Below, piece by piece: positions 1 to 13,700 of a DNA stretch of 64,000 bases. The DNA lies in assembly GCA_964036275.1 (NCBI GenBank), contig OZ038435.1, forward strand, positions 15,713,920-15,777,919, given 5' to 3'. This DNA is from Litoditis marina (Eukaryota > Nematoda > Chromadorea > Rhabditida > Rhabditidae). The position numbers were made by a program, and so were the translations under genes. Under the pieces are notes generated by a model. That model was not told where the DNA came from, made no database searches, and saw only the letters and a list, made by a program, of their open reading frames with translations. Within the stretch, counting starts at the first letter, position 1. Each line of letters opens with the position of its first letter.

Positions 1-1486
1 GAGTATGAACATATACATTAAAGAGAACAGAGTTATTCTATATCCATTTCACTGCAAATTTTACACCTATTTTGGTTTTCCGTGGGACTCCACGGGGATT
101 TGAAACAATTGATCTACCAACCGCACTATGGTTTTTTGTTGCTTCAATACGTCACGAGTATGAACATATACATTAAAGATAACAAAATTATTCTATATCC
201 CATTTCACCGCTAATTTTACACTCATTTTGGTTTTCCGTGAGACTCCACCGTGATTTGAAAAAAATGATCTACCAACCGTACTATTGTTTTTTGTTGCTT
301 CAATACGTCACGAGTATGAACATATACATTGAAGAAAACAAAATTATTCTATATCCCATTTCACTGCTAATTTTACACTCATTTCGGTTTTCCGTGGGAC
401 TCCACCGTGATTTGAAAAAACTGACCTACCAACCGTACTATTGTTTTTTGTTGGTTTAATACATCACAAGTATCAACATACACATTGAAGAGAACAAAAT
501 TATTCTATATCCCATTTCACTGCTAATTTTACACTCATTTCGGTTTTCCGTGGGACTCCACGGTGATTTGAAAAAATTGATCTACCAACCGTACTATTGT
601 TTTTTGTTGGTTTAATACATCACAAGTATCAACATACACATTGAAGAGAACAAAATTATTCTATATCCCATTTCACTGCTAATTTTACACTCATTTCGGT
701 TTTCCGTGGGACTCCACCGTGATTTGAAAAAACTGACCTACCAACCGTACTATTGTTTTTTGTTGGTTTAATACATCACAAGTATCAACATACACATTGA
801 AGAGAACAAAATTATTCTATATCCCATTTCACTGCTAATTTTACACTCATTTCGGTTTTCCGTGGGACTCCACGGTGATTTGAAAAAATTGATCTACCAA
901 CCGTACTATTGTTTTTTGTTGGTTTAATACATCACAAGTATCAACATACACATTGAAGAGAACAAAATTATTCTATATCCCATTTCACTGCTAATTTTAC
1001 ACTCATTTCGGTTTTCCGTGGGACTCCACCGTGATTTGAAAAAACTGACCTACCAACCGTACTATTGTTTTTTGTTGGTTTAATACATCACAAGTATCAA
1101 CATACACATTGAAGAGAACAAAATTATTCTATATCCCATTTCACTGCAAATTTTACACCTATTTTGGTTTTCCGTGGGACTCCACGGGGATTTGAAAAAA
1201 AAAGGTCTACCAACCGCACTATGGTTTTTTGTTGGTTTAATACATCACAAGTATCAACATACACATTGAAGAGAACAAAATTATTCTATATCCCATTTCA
1301 CTGCTAATTTTACACTCATTTTGGTTTTCCGTGGGACTCCACCGTGATTTGAAAAAACTGACCTACCAACCGTACTATTGTTTTTTGTTGGTTTAATACA
1401 TCACAAGTATCAACATACACATTGAAGAGAACAAAATTATTCTATATCCCATTTCACTGCAAATTTTACACCTATTTTGGTTTTCC

Positions 1487-4400
1487 GTGGGACTCCACGG
1501 GGATTTGAAACAAATGATCTACCAACCGCACTATGGTTTTTTGTTGCTTCAATACGTCACGAGTATGAACATATACGTTGAAGAAAACAATATTATTCTA
1601 TATCCCATTTCACTGCAAATTTTACACTCATTTTGGTTTTCCGTGGGACTCCACGGGGATTTGAAACAAATGATCTACCAACCGCACTATGGTTTTTTGT
1701 TGGTTTAATACATCACAAGTATCAACATACACATTGAAGAGAACAAAATTATTCTATATCCCATTTCACCGCTAATTTTACACTCATTTTGGTTTTCCGT
1801 GGGACTTCACGGGGATTTGAAGCAATTGATCTACCAACCGCACTCTGGGTTTTTGTTGCTTCAATACGTCACGAGTATGAACATATACATTAAAGAGAAC
1901 AGAGTTATTCTATATCCATTTCACTGCAAATTTTACACCTATTTTGGTTTTCCGTGGGACTCCACGGGGATTTGAAACAAATGATCTACCAACCGCACTA
2001 TGGTTTTTTGTTGGTTCAATACATCACAAGTATCAACATACACATTGAAGAGAACAAAATTATTCTATATCCCATTTCACCGCTAATTTTACACTCATTT
2101 TGGTTTTCCGTGGGACTTCACGGGGATTTGAAGCAATTGATCTACCAACCGCACTCTGGGTTTTTGTTGCTTCAATACGTCACGAGTATGAACATATACA
2201 TTAAAGAGAACAGAGTTATTCTATATCCATTTCACTGCAAATTTTACACCTATTTTGGTTTTCCGTGGGACTCCACGGGGATTTGAAACAAATGATCTAC
2301 CAACCGCACTATGGTTTTTTGTTGGTTCAATACATCACAAGTATCAACATACACATTGAAGAGAACAAAATTATTCTATATCCCATTTCACCGCTAATTT
2401 TACACTCATTTTGGTTTTCCGTGGGACTTCACGGGGATTTGAAGCAATTGATCTACCAACCGCACTCTGGGTTTTTGTTGCTTCAATACGTCACGAGTAT
2501 GAACATATACATTAAAGAGAACAGAGTTATTCTATATCCATTTCACTGCAAATTTTACACCTATTTTGGTTTTCCGTGGGACTCCACGGGGATTTGAAAC
2601 AAATGATCTACCAACCGCACTATGGTTTTTTGTTGCTTCAATACGTCACGAGTATGAACATATACGTTGAAGAAAACAATATTATTCTATATCCCATTTC
2701 ACTGCAAATTTTACACTCATTTTGGTTTTCCGTGGGACTCCACGGGGATTTGAAACAAATGATCTACCAACCGCACTATGGTTTTTTGTTGGTTTAATAC
2801 ATCACAAGTATCAACATACACATTGAAGAGAACAAAATTATTCTATATCCCATTTCACCGCTAATTTTACACTCATTTTGGTTTTCCGTGGGACTTCACG
2901 GGGATTTGAAGCAATTGATCTACCAACCGCACTCTGGGTTTTTGTTGCTTCAATACGTCACGAGTATGAACATATACGTTGAAGAAAACAAAATTATTCT
3001 ATATCCCATTTCACTGCAAATTTTACACCTATTTTGGTTTTCCGTGGGACTCCACGGGGATTTGAAACAAATGATCTACCAACCGCACTATGGTTTTTTG
3101 TTGGTTCAATACATCACAAGTATCAACATACACATTGAAGAGAACAAAATTATTCTATATCCCATTTCACCGCTAATTTTACACTCATTTTGGTTTTCCG
3201 TGGGACTTCACGGGGATTTGAAGCAATTGATCTACCAACCGCACTCTGGGTTTTTGTTGCTTCAATACGTCACGAGTATGAACATATACATTAAAGAGAA
3301 CAGAGTTATTCTATATCCATTTCACTGCAAATTTTACACCTATTTTGGTTTTCCGTGGGACTCCACGGGGATTTGAAACAAATGATCTACCAACCGCACT
3401 ATGGTTTTTTGTTGCTTCAATACGTCACGAGTATGAACATATACGTTGAAGAAAACAATATTATTCTATATCCCATTTCACTGCAAATTTTACACTCATT
3501 TTGGTTTTCCGTGGGACTCCACGGGGATTTGAAACAAATGATCTACCAACCGCACTATGGTTTTTTGTTGGTTTAATACATCACAAGTATCAACATACAC
3601 ATTGAAGAGAACAAAATTATTCTATATCCCATTTCACCGCTAATTTTACACTCATTTTGGTTTTCCGTGGGACTTCACGGGGATTTGAAGCAATTGATCT
3701 ACCAACCGCACTCTGGGTTTTTGTTGCTTCAATACGTCACGAGTATGAACATATACATTAAAGAGAACAGAGTTATTCTATATCCATTTCACTGCAAATT
3801 TTACACCTATTTTGGTTTTCCGTGGGACTCCACGGGGATTTGAAACAAATGATCTACCAACCGCACTATGGTTTTTTGTTGGTTCAATACATCACAAGTA
3901 TCAACATACACATTGAAGAGAACAAAATTATTCTATATCCCATTTCACCGCTAATTTTACACTCATTTTGGTTTTCCGTGGGACTTCACGGGGATTTGAA
4001 GCAATTGATCTACCAACCGCACTCTGGGTTTTTGTTGCTTCAATACGTCACGAGTATGAACATATACATTAAAGAGAACAGAGTTATTCTATATCCATTT
4101 CACTGCAAATTTTACACCTATTTTGGTTTTCCGTGGGACTCCACGGGGATTTGAAACAAATGATCTACCAACCGCACTATGGTTTTTTGTTGGTTCAATA
4201 CATCACAAGTATCAACATACACATTGAAGAGAACAAAATTATTCTATATCCCATTTCACCGCTAATTTTACACTCATTTTGGTTTTCCGTGGGACTTCAC
4301 GGGGATTTGAAGCAATTGATCTACCAACCGCACTCTGGGTTTTTGTTGCTTCAATACGTCACGAGTATGAACATATACATTAAAGAGAACAGAGTTATTC

Positions 4401-7400
4401 TATATCCATTTCACTGCAAATTTTACACCTATTTTGGTTTTCCGTGGGACTCCACGGGGATTTGAAACAATTGATCTACCAACCGCACTATGGTTTTTTG
4501 TTGCTTCAATACGTCACGAGTATGAACATATACATTAAAGATAACAAAATTATTCTATATCCCATTTCACCGCTAATTTTACACTCATTTTGGTTTTCCG
4601 TGAGACTCCACCGTGATTTGAAAAAAATGATCTACCAACCGTACTATTGTTTTTTGTTGCTTCAATACGTCACGAGTATGAACATATACATTGAAGAAAA
4701 CAAAATTATTCTATATCCCATTTCACTGCTAATTTTACACTCATTTCGGTTTTCCGTGGGACTCCACCGTGATTTGAAAAAACTGACCTACCAACCGTAC
4801 TATTGTTTTTTGTTGGTTTAATACATCACAAGTATCAACATACACATTGAAGAGAACAAAATTATTCTATATCCCATTTCACTGCTAATTTTACACTCAT
4901 TTCGGTTTTCCGTGGGACTCCACGGTGATTTGAAAAAATTGATCTACCAACCGTACTATTGTTTTTTGTTGGTTTAATACATCACAAGTATCAACATACA
5001 CATTGAAGAGAACAAAATTATTCTATATCCCATTTCACTGCTAATTTTACACTCATTTCGGTTTTCCGTGGGACTCCACGGTGATTTGAAAAAATTGATC
5101 TACCAACCGTACTATTGTTTTTTGTTGGTTTAATACATCACAAGTATCAACATACACATTGAAGAGAACAAAATTATTCTATATCCCATTTCACTGCTAA
5201 TTTTACACTCATTTCGGTTTTCCGTGGGACTCCACGGTGATTTGAAAAAATTGATCTACCAACCGTACTATTGTTTTTTGTTGGTTTAATACATCACAAG
5301 TATCAACATACACATTGAAGAGAACAAAATTATTCTATATCCCATTTCACTGCTAATTTTACACTCATTTCGGTTTTCCGTGGGACTCCACCGTGATTTG
5401 AAAAAACTGACCTACCAACCGTACTATTGTTTTTTGTTGGTTTAATACATCACAAGTATCAACATACACATTGAAGAGAACAAAATTATTCTATATCCCA
5501 TTTCACTGCAAATTTTACACCTATTTTGGTTTTCCGTGGGACTCCACGGGGATTTGAAAAAAAAAGGTCTACCAACCGCACTATGGTTTTTTGTTGGTTT
5601 AATACATCACAAGTATCAACATACACATTGAAGAGAACAAAATTATTCTATATCCCATTTCACTGCTAATTTTACACTCATTTTGGTTTTCCGTGGGACT
5701 CCACCGTGATTTGAAAAAACTGACCTACCAACCGTACTATTGTTTTTTGTTGGTTTAATACATCACAAGTATCAACATACACATTGAAGAGAACAAAATT
5801 ATTCTATATCCCATTTCACTGCAAATTTTACACCTATTTTGGTTTTCCGTGGGACTCCACGGGGATTTGAAACAAATGATCTACCAACCGCACTATGGTT
5901 TTTTGTTGCTTCAATACGTCACGAGTATGAACATATACGTTGAAGAAAACAATATTATTCTATATCCCATTTCACTGCAAATTTTACACTCATTTTGGTT
6001 TTCCGTGGGACTTCACGGGGATTTGAAGCAATTGATCTACCAACCGCACTCTGGGTTTTTGTTGCTTCAATACGTCACGAGTATGAACATATACATTAAA
6101 GAGAACAGAGTTATTCTATATCCATTTCACTGCAAATTTTACACCTATTTTGGTTTTCCGTGGGACTCCACGGGGATTTGAAACAAATGATCTACCAACC
6201 GCACTATGGTTTTTTGTTGGTTCAATACATCACAAGTATCAACATACACATTGAAGAGAACAAAATTATTCTATATCCCATTTCACCGCTAATTTTACAC
6301 TCATTTTGGTTTTCCGTGGGACTTCACGGGGATTTGAAGCAATTGATCTACCAACCGCACTCTGGGTTTTTGTTGCTTCAATACGTCACGAGTATGAACA
6401 TATACATTAAAGAGAACAGAGTTATTCTATATCCATTTCACTGCAAATTTTACACCTATTTTGGTTTTCCGTGGGACTCCACGGGGATTTGAAACAAATG
6501 ATCTACCAACCGCACTATGGTTTTTTGTTGGTTCAATACATCACAAGTATCAACATACACATTGAAGAGAACAAAATTATTCTATATCCCATTTCACCGC
6601 TAATTTTACACTCATTTTGGTTTTCCGTGGGACTTCACGGGGATTTGAAGCAATTGATCTACCAACCGCACTCTGGGTTTTTGTTGCTTCAATACGTCAC
6701 GAGTATGAACATATACATTAAAGAGAACAGAGTTATTCTATATCCATTTCACTGCAAATTTTACACCTATTTTGGTTTTCCGTGGGACTCCACGGGGATT
6801 TGAAACAATTGATCCACCAACCGCACTATGGTTTTTTGTTGCTTCAATACGTCACGAGTATGAACATATACATTAAAGATAACAAAATTATTCTATATCC
6901 CATTTCACCGCTAATTTTACACTCATTTTGGTTTTCCGTGAGACTCCACCGTGATTTGAAAAAAATGATCTACCAACCGTACTATTGTTTTTTGTTGCTT
7001 CAATACGTCACGAGTATGAACATATACATTGAAGAAAACAAAATTATTCTATATCCCATTTCACTGCTAATTTTACACTCATTTCGGTTTTCCGTGGGAC
7101 TCCACCGTGATTTGAAAAAACTGACCTACCAACCGTACTATTGTTTTTTGTTGGTTTAATACATCACAAGTATCAACATACACATTGAAGAGAACAAAAT
7201 TATTCTATATCCCATTTCACTGCTAATTTTACACTCATTTCGGTTTTCCGTGGGACTCCACGGTGATTTGAAAAAATTGATCTACCAACCGTACTATTGT
7301 TTTTTGTTGGTTTAATACATCACAAGTATCAACATACACATTGAAGAGAACAAAATTATTCTATATCCCATTTCACTGCTAATTTTACACTCATTTCGGT

Positions 7401-8100
7401 TTTCCGTGGGACTCCACCGTGATTTGAAAAAACTGACCTACCAACCGTACTATTGTTTTTTGTTGGTTTAATACATCACAAGTATCAACATACACATTGA
7501 AGAGAACAAAATTATTCTATATCCCATTTCACTGCTAATTTTACACTCATTTCGGTTTTCCGTGGGACTCCACGGTGATTTGAAAAAATTGATCTACCAA
7601 CCGTACTATTGTTTTTTGTTGGTTTAATACATCACAAGTATCAACATACACATTGAAGAGAACAAAATTATTCTATATCCCATTTCACTGCTAATTTTAC
7701 ACTCATTTCGGTTTTCCGTGGGACTCCACCGTGATTTGAAAAAACTGACCTACCAACCGTACTATTGTTTTTTGTTGGTTTAATACATCACAAGTATCAA
7801 CATACACATTGAAGAGAACAAAATTATTCTATATCCCATTTCACTGCAAATTTTACACCTATTTTGGTTTTCCGTGGGACTCCACGGGGATTTGAAAAAA
7901 AAAGGTCTACCAACCGCACTATGGTTTTTTGTTGGTTTAATACATCACAAGTATCAACATACACATTGAAGAGAACAAAATTATTCTATATCCCATTTCA
8001 CTGCTAATTTTACACTCATTTTGGTTTTCCGTGGGACTCCACCGTGATTTGAAAAAACTGACCTACCAACCGTACTATTGTTTTTTGTTGGTTTAATACA
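1487..8100 (+). repeat. Higher-order repeats in array A (311-bp dimer and multi-kb blocks)
   Basis: Monomers are organised, not random. A 156-mer alternates with a 155-mer that has lost one C (TATATCCATTT instead of TATATCCCATTT), giving a 311-bp dimer with starts at 1954, 2265, 3822, 4133, 6160 and 6471. The dimers sit in larger blocks closed by a three-monomer motif (GGGACTCCACGG, GAGACTCCACCG, GGGACTCCACCG) at 82, 4444 and 6782. Another marker monomer has an expanded A-run before GGTCTACC, near 1190, 5560 and 7900. Nested periodicity of this kind is the usual signature of unequal exchange and local amplification. Confidence 0.9.
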
Positions 8101-8559
8101 TCACAAGTATCAACATACACATTGAAGAGAACAAAATTATTCTATATCCCATTTCACTGCTAATTTTACACTCATTTTGGTTTTCCGTGGGACTCCACGG
8201 TGATTTGAAACAAATGATCTACCAACCGCACTATGGTTTTTTGTTGGTTTAATACATCACAAGTACCAACATACACATTGAAGAGAACAAAATTATTCTA
8301 TGTCCCATTTCACTGCTAATTTTACACTCATTTTGGTTTTCCGTGGGACTCCACGGTGATTTGAAAAAATTGATCTACCAACCGTACTATTGTTTTTTGT
8401 TGCTTCAATACGTCACGAGTACGAACATACACATTGAAGAGAACAAAATTATTCTATGTCCCATTTCACTGCTAATTTTACACTCATTTCGGTTTTCCGT
8501 GGGACTCCACCGTGATTTGAAAAAACTGACCTACCAAACGTACTATTGTTTTTTGCTGG

Positions 8560-8980
8560 TTTAATACATCACAAGTATCAACATACACATTGAAGAGAAC
8601 AAAATTATTCTATATCCCATTTTACTGCTAATTTTTCACCCATTTCGGTTTTTCGTGGGACTCCACCGTGATTTGAAAAAACTGACCTACCAACCGTACT
8701 ATTGTTTTTTGTTGGTTTAATACATCACAAGTATCAACATACACATTGAAGAGAACAAAATTATTCTATATCCCATTTTACTGCTAATGTTTCACCCATT
8801 TCGGTTTTTCGTGGGACTCCACGGTGATTTGAAAAAAATTGATCTACCAACCGTACTATTGTTTTTTGCTGGTTTAATACATCACAAGTATCAACATACA
8901 CATTGAAGAGAACAAAATTATTCTATATCCCATTTTACTGCTAATTTTTCACCCATTTCGGTTTTTCGTGGGACTCCACG
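8560..8980 (+). repeat. Degenerate edge monomers of array A
   Basis: The last few hundred bases before the more uniform right-hand monomers carry a distinct variant: CCATTTTACTG, TTTTTCACCCATTTCGG and TTTTTCGTGGG in place of the usual CCATTTCACTG, TTTTACACTCATTT and TTTTCCGTGGG. One monomer has an extra A (GAAAAAAATTGATC). The monomers at about 8980-9703 are again of a different type, related to array C (CCATTTTACTGCTGATTTT). Array edges are expected to be homogenised less efficiently than array centres, which fits. Confidence 0.75.
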
Positions 8981-10377
8981 GTGATTTGAAAAAATTGATC
9001 TACCAACCGCACTATGGTTTTTTGTTGCTTCAATACGTCACAAGTATGAACATATACATTAAAGATAACAAAATTATTCTATATCCCATTTTACTGCTAA
9101 TTTTACACTCATTTTGGTTTTCCGTGGGACTCCACGGTGATTTGAAACAAATGATCTACCAATCGTACTATTGCTTTTTGTTGCTCCAATACGTCAGGAG
9201 TATAAACATATACATTAAAGAGAACAAAATTATTCTATATCCCATTTTACTGCTAATTCTACACTCATTTTGGTTTTCCGTGGGACTCCACGGTGATTTG
9301 AAAAAATTGATCTACCAACCGCACTATGGTTTTTTGTTGCTTCAATACGTCACGAGTATGAACATATACATTAAAGATAACAGAGTTATTCTATATCCCA
9401 TTTTACTGCTGATTTTACACTCATTTTGGTTTTCCGTGGGACTCCACGGTGATTTGAAAAAATTGATCTACCAACCGCACTCTGGTTTTTTGTTGCTTCA
9501 ATATGTCACGAGTATGAACATATACATTAAAGATAACAGAGTTATTCTATATCCCATTTTACTGCTGATTTTACACTCATTTTGGTTTTCCGTGGGACTC
9601 CACGGGGATTTGAAGCAATTGATCTACCAACCGCACTATGGTTTTTTGTTGCTTCAATATGTCACGAGTATAAACATATACATTAAAGAGAACAGAGTTA
9701 TTCTCATATAGTTACACAACCACACACAATTCACACGAACCGTAGAAGGAACCAAGATGAGTAGATATATACCTCAGCCTCCGACTATAACCGCATCGTC
9801 GAGATTCGGAGGCGAAACACTGCACTAATTTAACCAGAAACACTCTACTTATCCCACTTTAACAACATGACTTCTTCTTTTTCTTTCATTTCAACTAAGA
9901 ATATATCAACATTGTGTAATGCAATTTACCTTTTTTTCATACAGCTATTATCTCAACATATTGCTTGTTTTCTGATACGTGGGTGAGCTTTGTTACCAGC
10001 TAATACAGTGTACGTACGTCGTAAATACACCGTATTATTGCGCTGTTGCAGTTTTTTTTTGCGTTCTGTAGTACAATTTGTGTTTTTTCATGAATATAGT
10101 TAACATACAGTGTGTATTGTGGCACCAGAGTAACTAAATTTCGGAACTGCTCACCATCAAAAAACGAGATGGTTACAATCCGGTCTTTTTGGGACTTTAT
10201 TTGTGAAATGAACCTATTAATATTGAAGTGAAAAAAGATCGGAAATAATGTCTGTCTAGGAAAAACTGTCGTTTTGTTCGATTTGGGAAGACCAGGCTGT
10301 TTGTGTTTGCTCGTTTTTCGGATGCAACTCGGTCACCGGCGTACTTTATGTGAGTTTTTGGATATGAAGTTTCTCTG

Positions 10378-10498
10378 TTTAAAGGGATTATGTGGACCAA
10401 TCCCGTGTCAACGGTCCTTTAAACTGCAATTAAAATATGTATTGAGGTGTAAAGGACTGAAGCGTTGCGATTGGACCACATAGTCGTGCTTCTTTAAT
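10378..10498. mobile_element. Palindromic MITE-like element (GGTCCTTTAAACTGCAAT family)
   Basis: About 121 bp with imperfect inverted ends (TTTAAAG with ATGTGGACCAATC on the left; GATTGGACCACAT with CTTCTTTAA on the right) and an internal GGTCCTTTAAACTGCAAT arm. The same family occurs in U2 (31391-31511) and U3 (55562-55682), and in better preserved hairpins at 51841-52090 and 52806-52940. There is no coding capacity. This is a short non-autonomous inverted-repeat element by structure; the superfamily is not determined. Confidence 0.7.
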
Positions 10499-10616
10499 TT
10501 ATGTTCATTTTCTCGAATATAGGGCGGATCGAGTGGGTTATCTGCGCATGGGAACCTCATCGGCGCGTATCTTCTACCTCACTTTATATTGGGATACTAT
10601 TGGAAAGAATGACAGG

Positions 10617-10660
10617 AAAAGGGAGAGAGAGAGGACTAGAGAGAGAAAGAGAAGAGAGAG
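10617..10660 (+). repeat. GA-rich microsatellite
   Basis: Imperfect (GA)n and GAAAGA run, repeated in U2 (31630-31673) and, slightly changed, in U3 near 55801-55850. It lies in TMa intron 2. Confidence 0.8.
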
Positions 10661-10733
10661 TTGATAAGATACTTTTCACGTGAGCCCAACAAAGTTTTGG
10701 TGAAGTTTGTGAAAGTCTTCACGTATTGTTTAG

Positions 10734-13700
10734 GAGACGCTGATTGAGTCACTTTTCTTCGAAGGAAAAGTCAAAGGTTACGATTATTCCCTTTCTACGT
10801 GAGTGTATATGGTGCCCGTCATTCCTACTGAGTTCCTTACAGTACACATTCAAAATTACCTATGACTATTTTTTAATGCAAACTCAAGGATTGTCGAAAA
10901 TGTTGTAGAATACCTTTTTGTAAAGGGAATCAGAATCGAATTCGAAAGTACTTTGATGTCAAACTTGCAGAGTTTGCAGTATTAAAGGTGCAGAAAATAC
11001 TACCGAAAATTTGAGAGAATCCGAAAACGTCAGCATACCAAATGTTGACCTGGAATTTTGGACATGTAGAGGGTTGTAAATAGATAGAACCGACTGTACT
11101 ATACCAAACCAAAAATATACATTGCACATTGGTTTAGCCCGCTGGTTTTGTATAATTTGATCCCGTCGGTCGAACTCCTGGAAACATTAGATTCTTCACA
11201 TTCTAGAATTTCACCTCATTCAAGTTCAATTCTAGTCATTTCCATTGTAATAATAGAACTCAACTTTCAGCTATATTGAACCCACTTCCATGAAAAAGCG
11301 AACATGGGTTGATCATATGCTGAAAAAGGTCCGTAACTACTATATACAAAGAGGTGAGTGAAATTAACAGGTACGCACAGAGCGTTTTGTGCACGTGTAG
11401 TTCAAGCGAAATTCACGACGTTGTGCTCCATGTTTATTTAATTTTGATTCATTGAGATTAACCTCTGGTTCATTGTTGCCGAACCAAACTCAAACCGATT
11501 CAACCCAAACTCCCAAACCAATTCATTCGATGCATAACCAAACCGCCACGAAATCGAACCAAACCAAATGAATTACTTGCACATATTTGGCTCATATCAT
11601 TGTTTGCCCAAACTCGGTTTGCCCCGGGGACCAACCATCTGGTTGAGTCGGTTTGATTTTGGTTCAGGATCCGTGAGTCGGGGAACAATATTATGTTCTC
11701 CTTCAGTGGCCGTATGCACCAATGTTTTTGGTAGTGTTCGTGGTAACGTGGAATAGTGGAACGTTCTTGATGGAAACGCTTTGTTATGCACGAATCGATG
11801 TGAACGTTTCCATTGTTGCAGAAGTTCTGAAATTATTACCGAATAAATTTTCCAATAAAAGAGGTTCATTTCTATTCAGCCTTTTTTCAGCAAGAGACGC
11901 CCCGTCATCCACACATCTCATCGATGTAAAAAGTGTCAATAGGCATCGCGACCTAACTCCGTGGTACGTTTAGGGGTTTAGGACCCCGACAACTTCTTGC
12001 CAATTAGCAAGCCAGCGGCGAGAGAGTGTGCAGGTCAGAGAGACGTAGACTCTCTCAGTCCGTCCGCGGCCTCATTGACTCTCTTGCTTTTGTAGCTTGC
12101 AAATCGCAGACAATTATATTTGTCGGTTGGAAAAAGTCGAGGTGTACGGTATAACTCAAGTTCTGCTGTGTGAGAACACATGTATACGATTAGTCCACAA
12201 CGTTCACATAGGTTCGGTTAGAAATTCGGTTACCGTCCGCGCCTCCTGAACTTTTGGACCCGGTTCAAGTCTCACATGAGGCGGATATTTTTTTAAGTTC
12301 GGCTCGCACTATAAACCATATATCTATCACATCTTGCGCAAGCGCAGAAATCCTACCGAGACTCCTACAGTACTCATCTCTAATACAGGGAGTGGCAAAC
12401 CCTGTTATAGTCAGATTCCGATACATGGTACGATTAGCGACCGAAAAGTGACGGGAGAAAACTATACAAGCGACGAGAGGAGAACACTGTTGGTCAATTG
12501 CACAGTCACGTGAAACTTGTTGTATAGTATTCAAGGTTTTTCTGTACAAGCTTCCATTTCAGGCTTTTCCCCTCCGAAACCAGGGTAATGGAGCTAAAAC
12601 AGCGAGCCAACCAGCCTGCCCCAACTTCCACTTCTACGACTACCTATACTGAAATCCCAATAACATTGGCGAAAAAGAAAGAAGAAGTCCTACAAAATTC
12701 GCCAGATTTCTGGACGAAAGCTTCTTTCGCCATGAATTTGGCGCTATTTCTCATCATAGTTGCTATCCTGGTGTTTTTCGTGGTCGCCATCATTTGTTAC
12801 CGCAATAAAGGCAAAAGAACTTCGGAAGCCGGAAGGGTCAGTTGCTAGAGAATCTTCGTTGTAGTTTGAACTCGTCAAGTAATAGTTTGATCTCAAGTTG
12901 GGGGAAAAAATTGTAGAAGTTGCAAGACTCAGTTGCCAGTAAAACGTATAGGAGGGACTCAATCTTTGTTGTATAGTAAGTGCCAAATTTTTAAATTTCT
13001 GTCTCTCGCCGGAATCGAACCTGCGAGCAAAAGATTCGTAGCAGGGCGCGAACCACTGCGCTATTAGAGCGCATCTAACAACGGCAAGCTTCGGAACAGA
13101 CGACATGTGTGCGCACACAGCGAAAAGTGAGATATACAGTACCCTCCCGCCTTTCTGTTGGCAACGACTATAGCCACCGCGTAACTTTCGAGTACAAACT
13201 AAAAGCAGCAGGGATCAAACTAAAGAGTACATTAGAGACACAGCGGAATCAAGCAACATAACTTTCTTACAAATAGTGAACTCAATAGGGCGACGGTAGA
13301 CGTGTTCAACATTGTTGAATCGTCTTCATTTGACAATATGTGCTCCGCGGTAGATAGAAGATGAAGATTACAATTTATCACTTTCAATATTTTGAATGTC
13401 GAACCTGCTGAAAATCAAAAGATTTCCGCGACAAATTCTCCTTCAAAAAGTTCGCTTTTTTGAAGGATTTCCGATATTTTTCGAAAGTACTCGAAAAGTA
13501 AAAAAAAAAGCATTTTCAGCCTACCACTAACTCGGCCGTTGTCAATAACGCCCAAGCTCAGAGCCCGGAAAACTTTCCGTCCAGTCCGCACAACGGTCAA
13601 ACGGTCACTCCACCAGCAGAAATTGACCCGTTCACCGGGCAATTTCCGGCCGGTGCGAAAAACCGACTGGAACCGGGTACTTCGGCGCCCAACAAAGGGC

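Larger units (their letters stand above)
1..9703 (+). repeat. Satellite array A (156-bp monomer, about 62 copies)
   Basis: Head-to-tail tandem array that starts before the window. The monomer is 156 bp, exactly 52 codons, and one plus-strand frame is free of stops in the consensus. A landmark in every monomer is the block around CCGTGGGACTCCACGG followed by GATTTGAAA and CTACCAACCG. Variants include CCACGGGG, CCACGGTG, CCACCGTG and CTTCACGGGG after GGGA, and GTTGCTTCAATAC or GTTGGTTTAATAC in the middle; the latter introduces an in-frame TAA. The many short open frames in this block are pieces of this single repeated frame and are not separate genes. The right end joins segment U1 at about 9703, where the repeat stops inside TTATTCT and CATATAG begins. 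Confidence 0.97.
9704..10733. other. Non-coding flank between array A and TMa exon 3
   Basis: By comparison with U3, this is the 3' part of TMa intron 2. It contains a CCTCCGA/TCGGAGG stem (about 9778-9812), AT-rich sequence, a 121-bp palindromic element (10378-10498) and a GA-rich microsatellite (10617-10660). Short open frames here have no splice support. I see no coding exon. Confidence 0.6.

Noticed and set aside
1..9703. CRISPR-like or other spaced direct-repeat array
   Set aside because: Repeats are contiguous with no unique spacers and the surrounding DNA is eukaryotic.
10197..10483. Overlapping 67- and 69-codon frames present in all three segments
   Set aside because: They lie in TMa intron 2 and cross the palindromic element; repetition in three segments only reflects the duplication.
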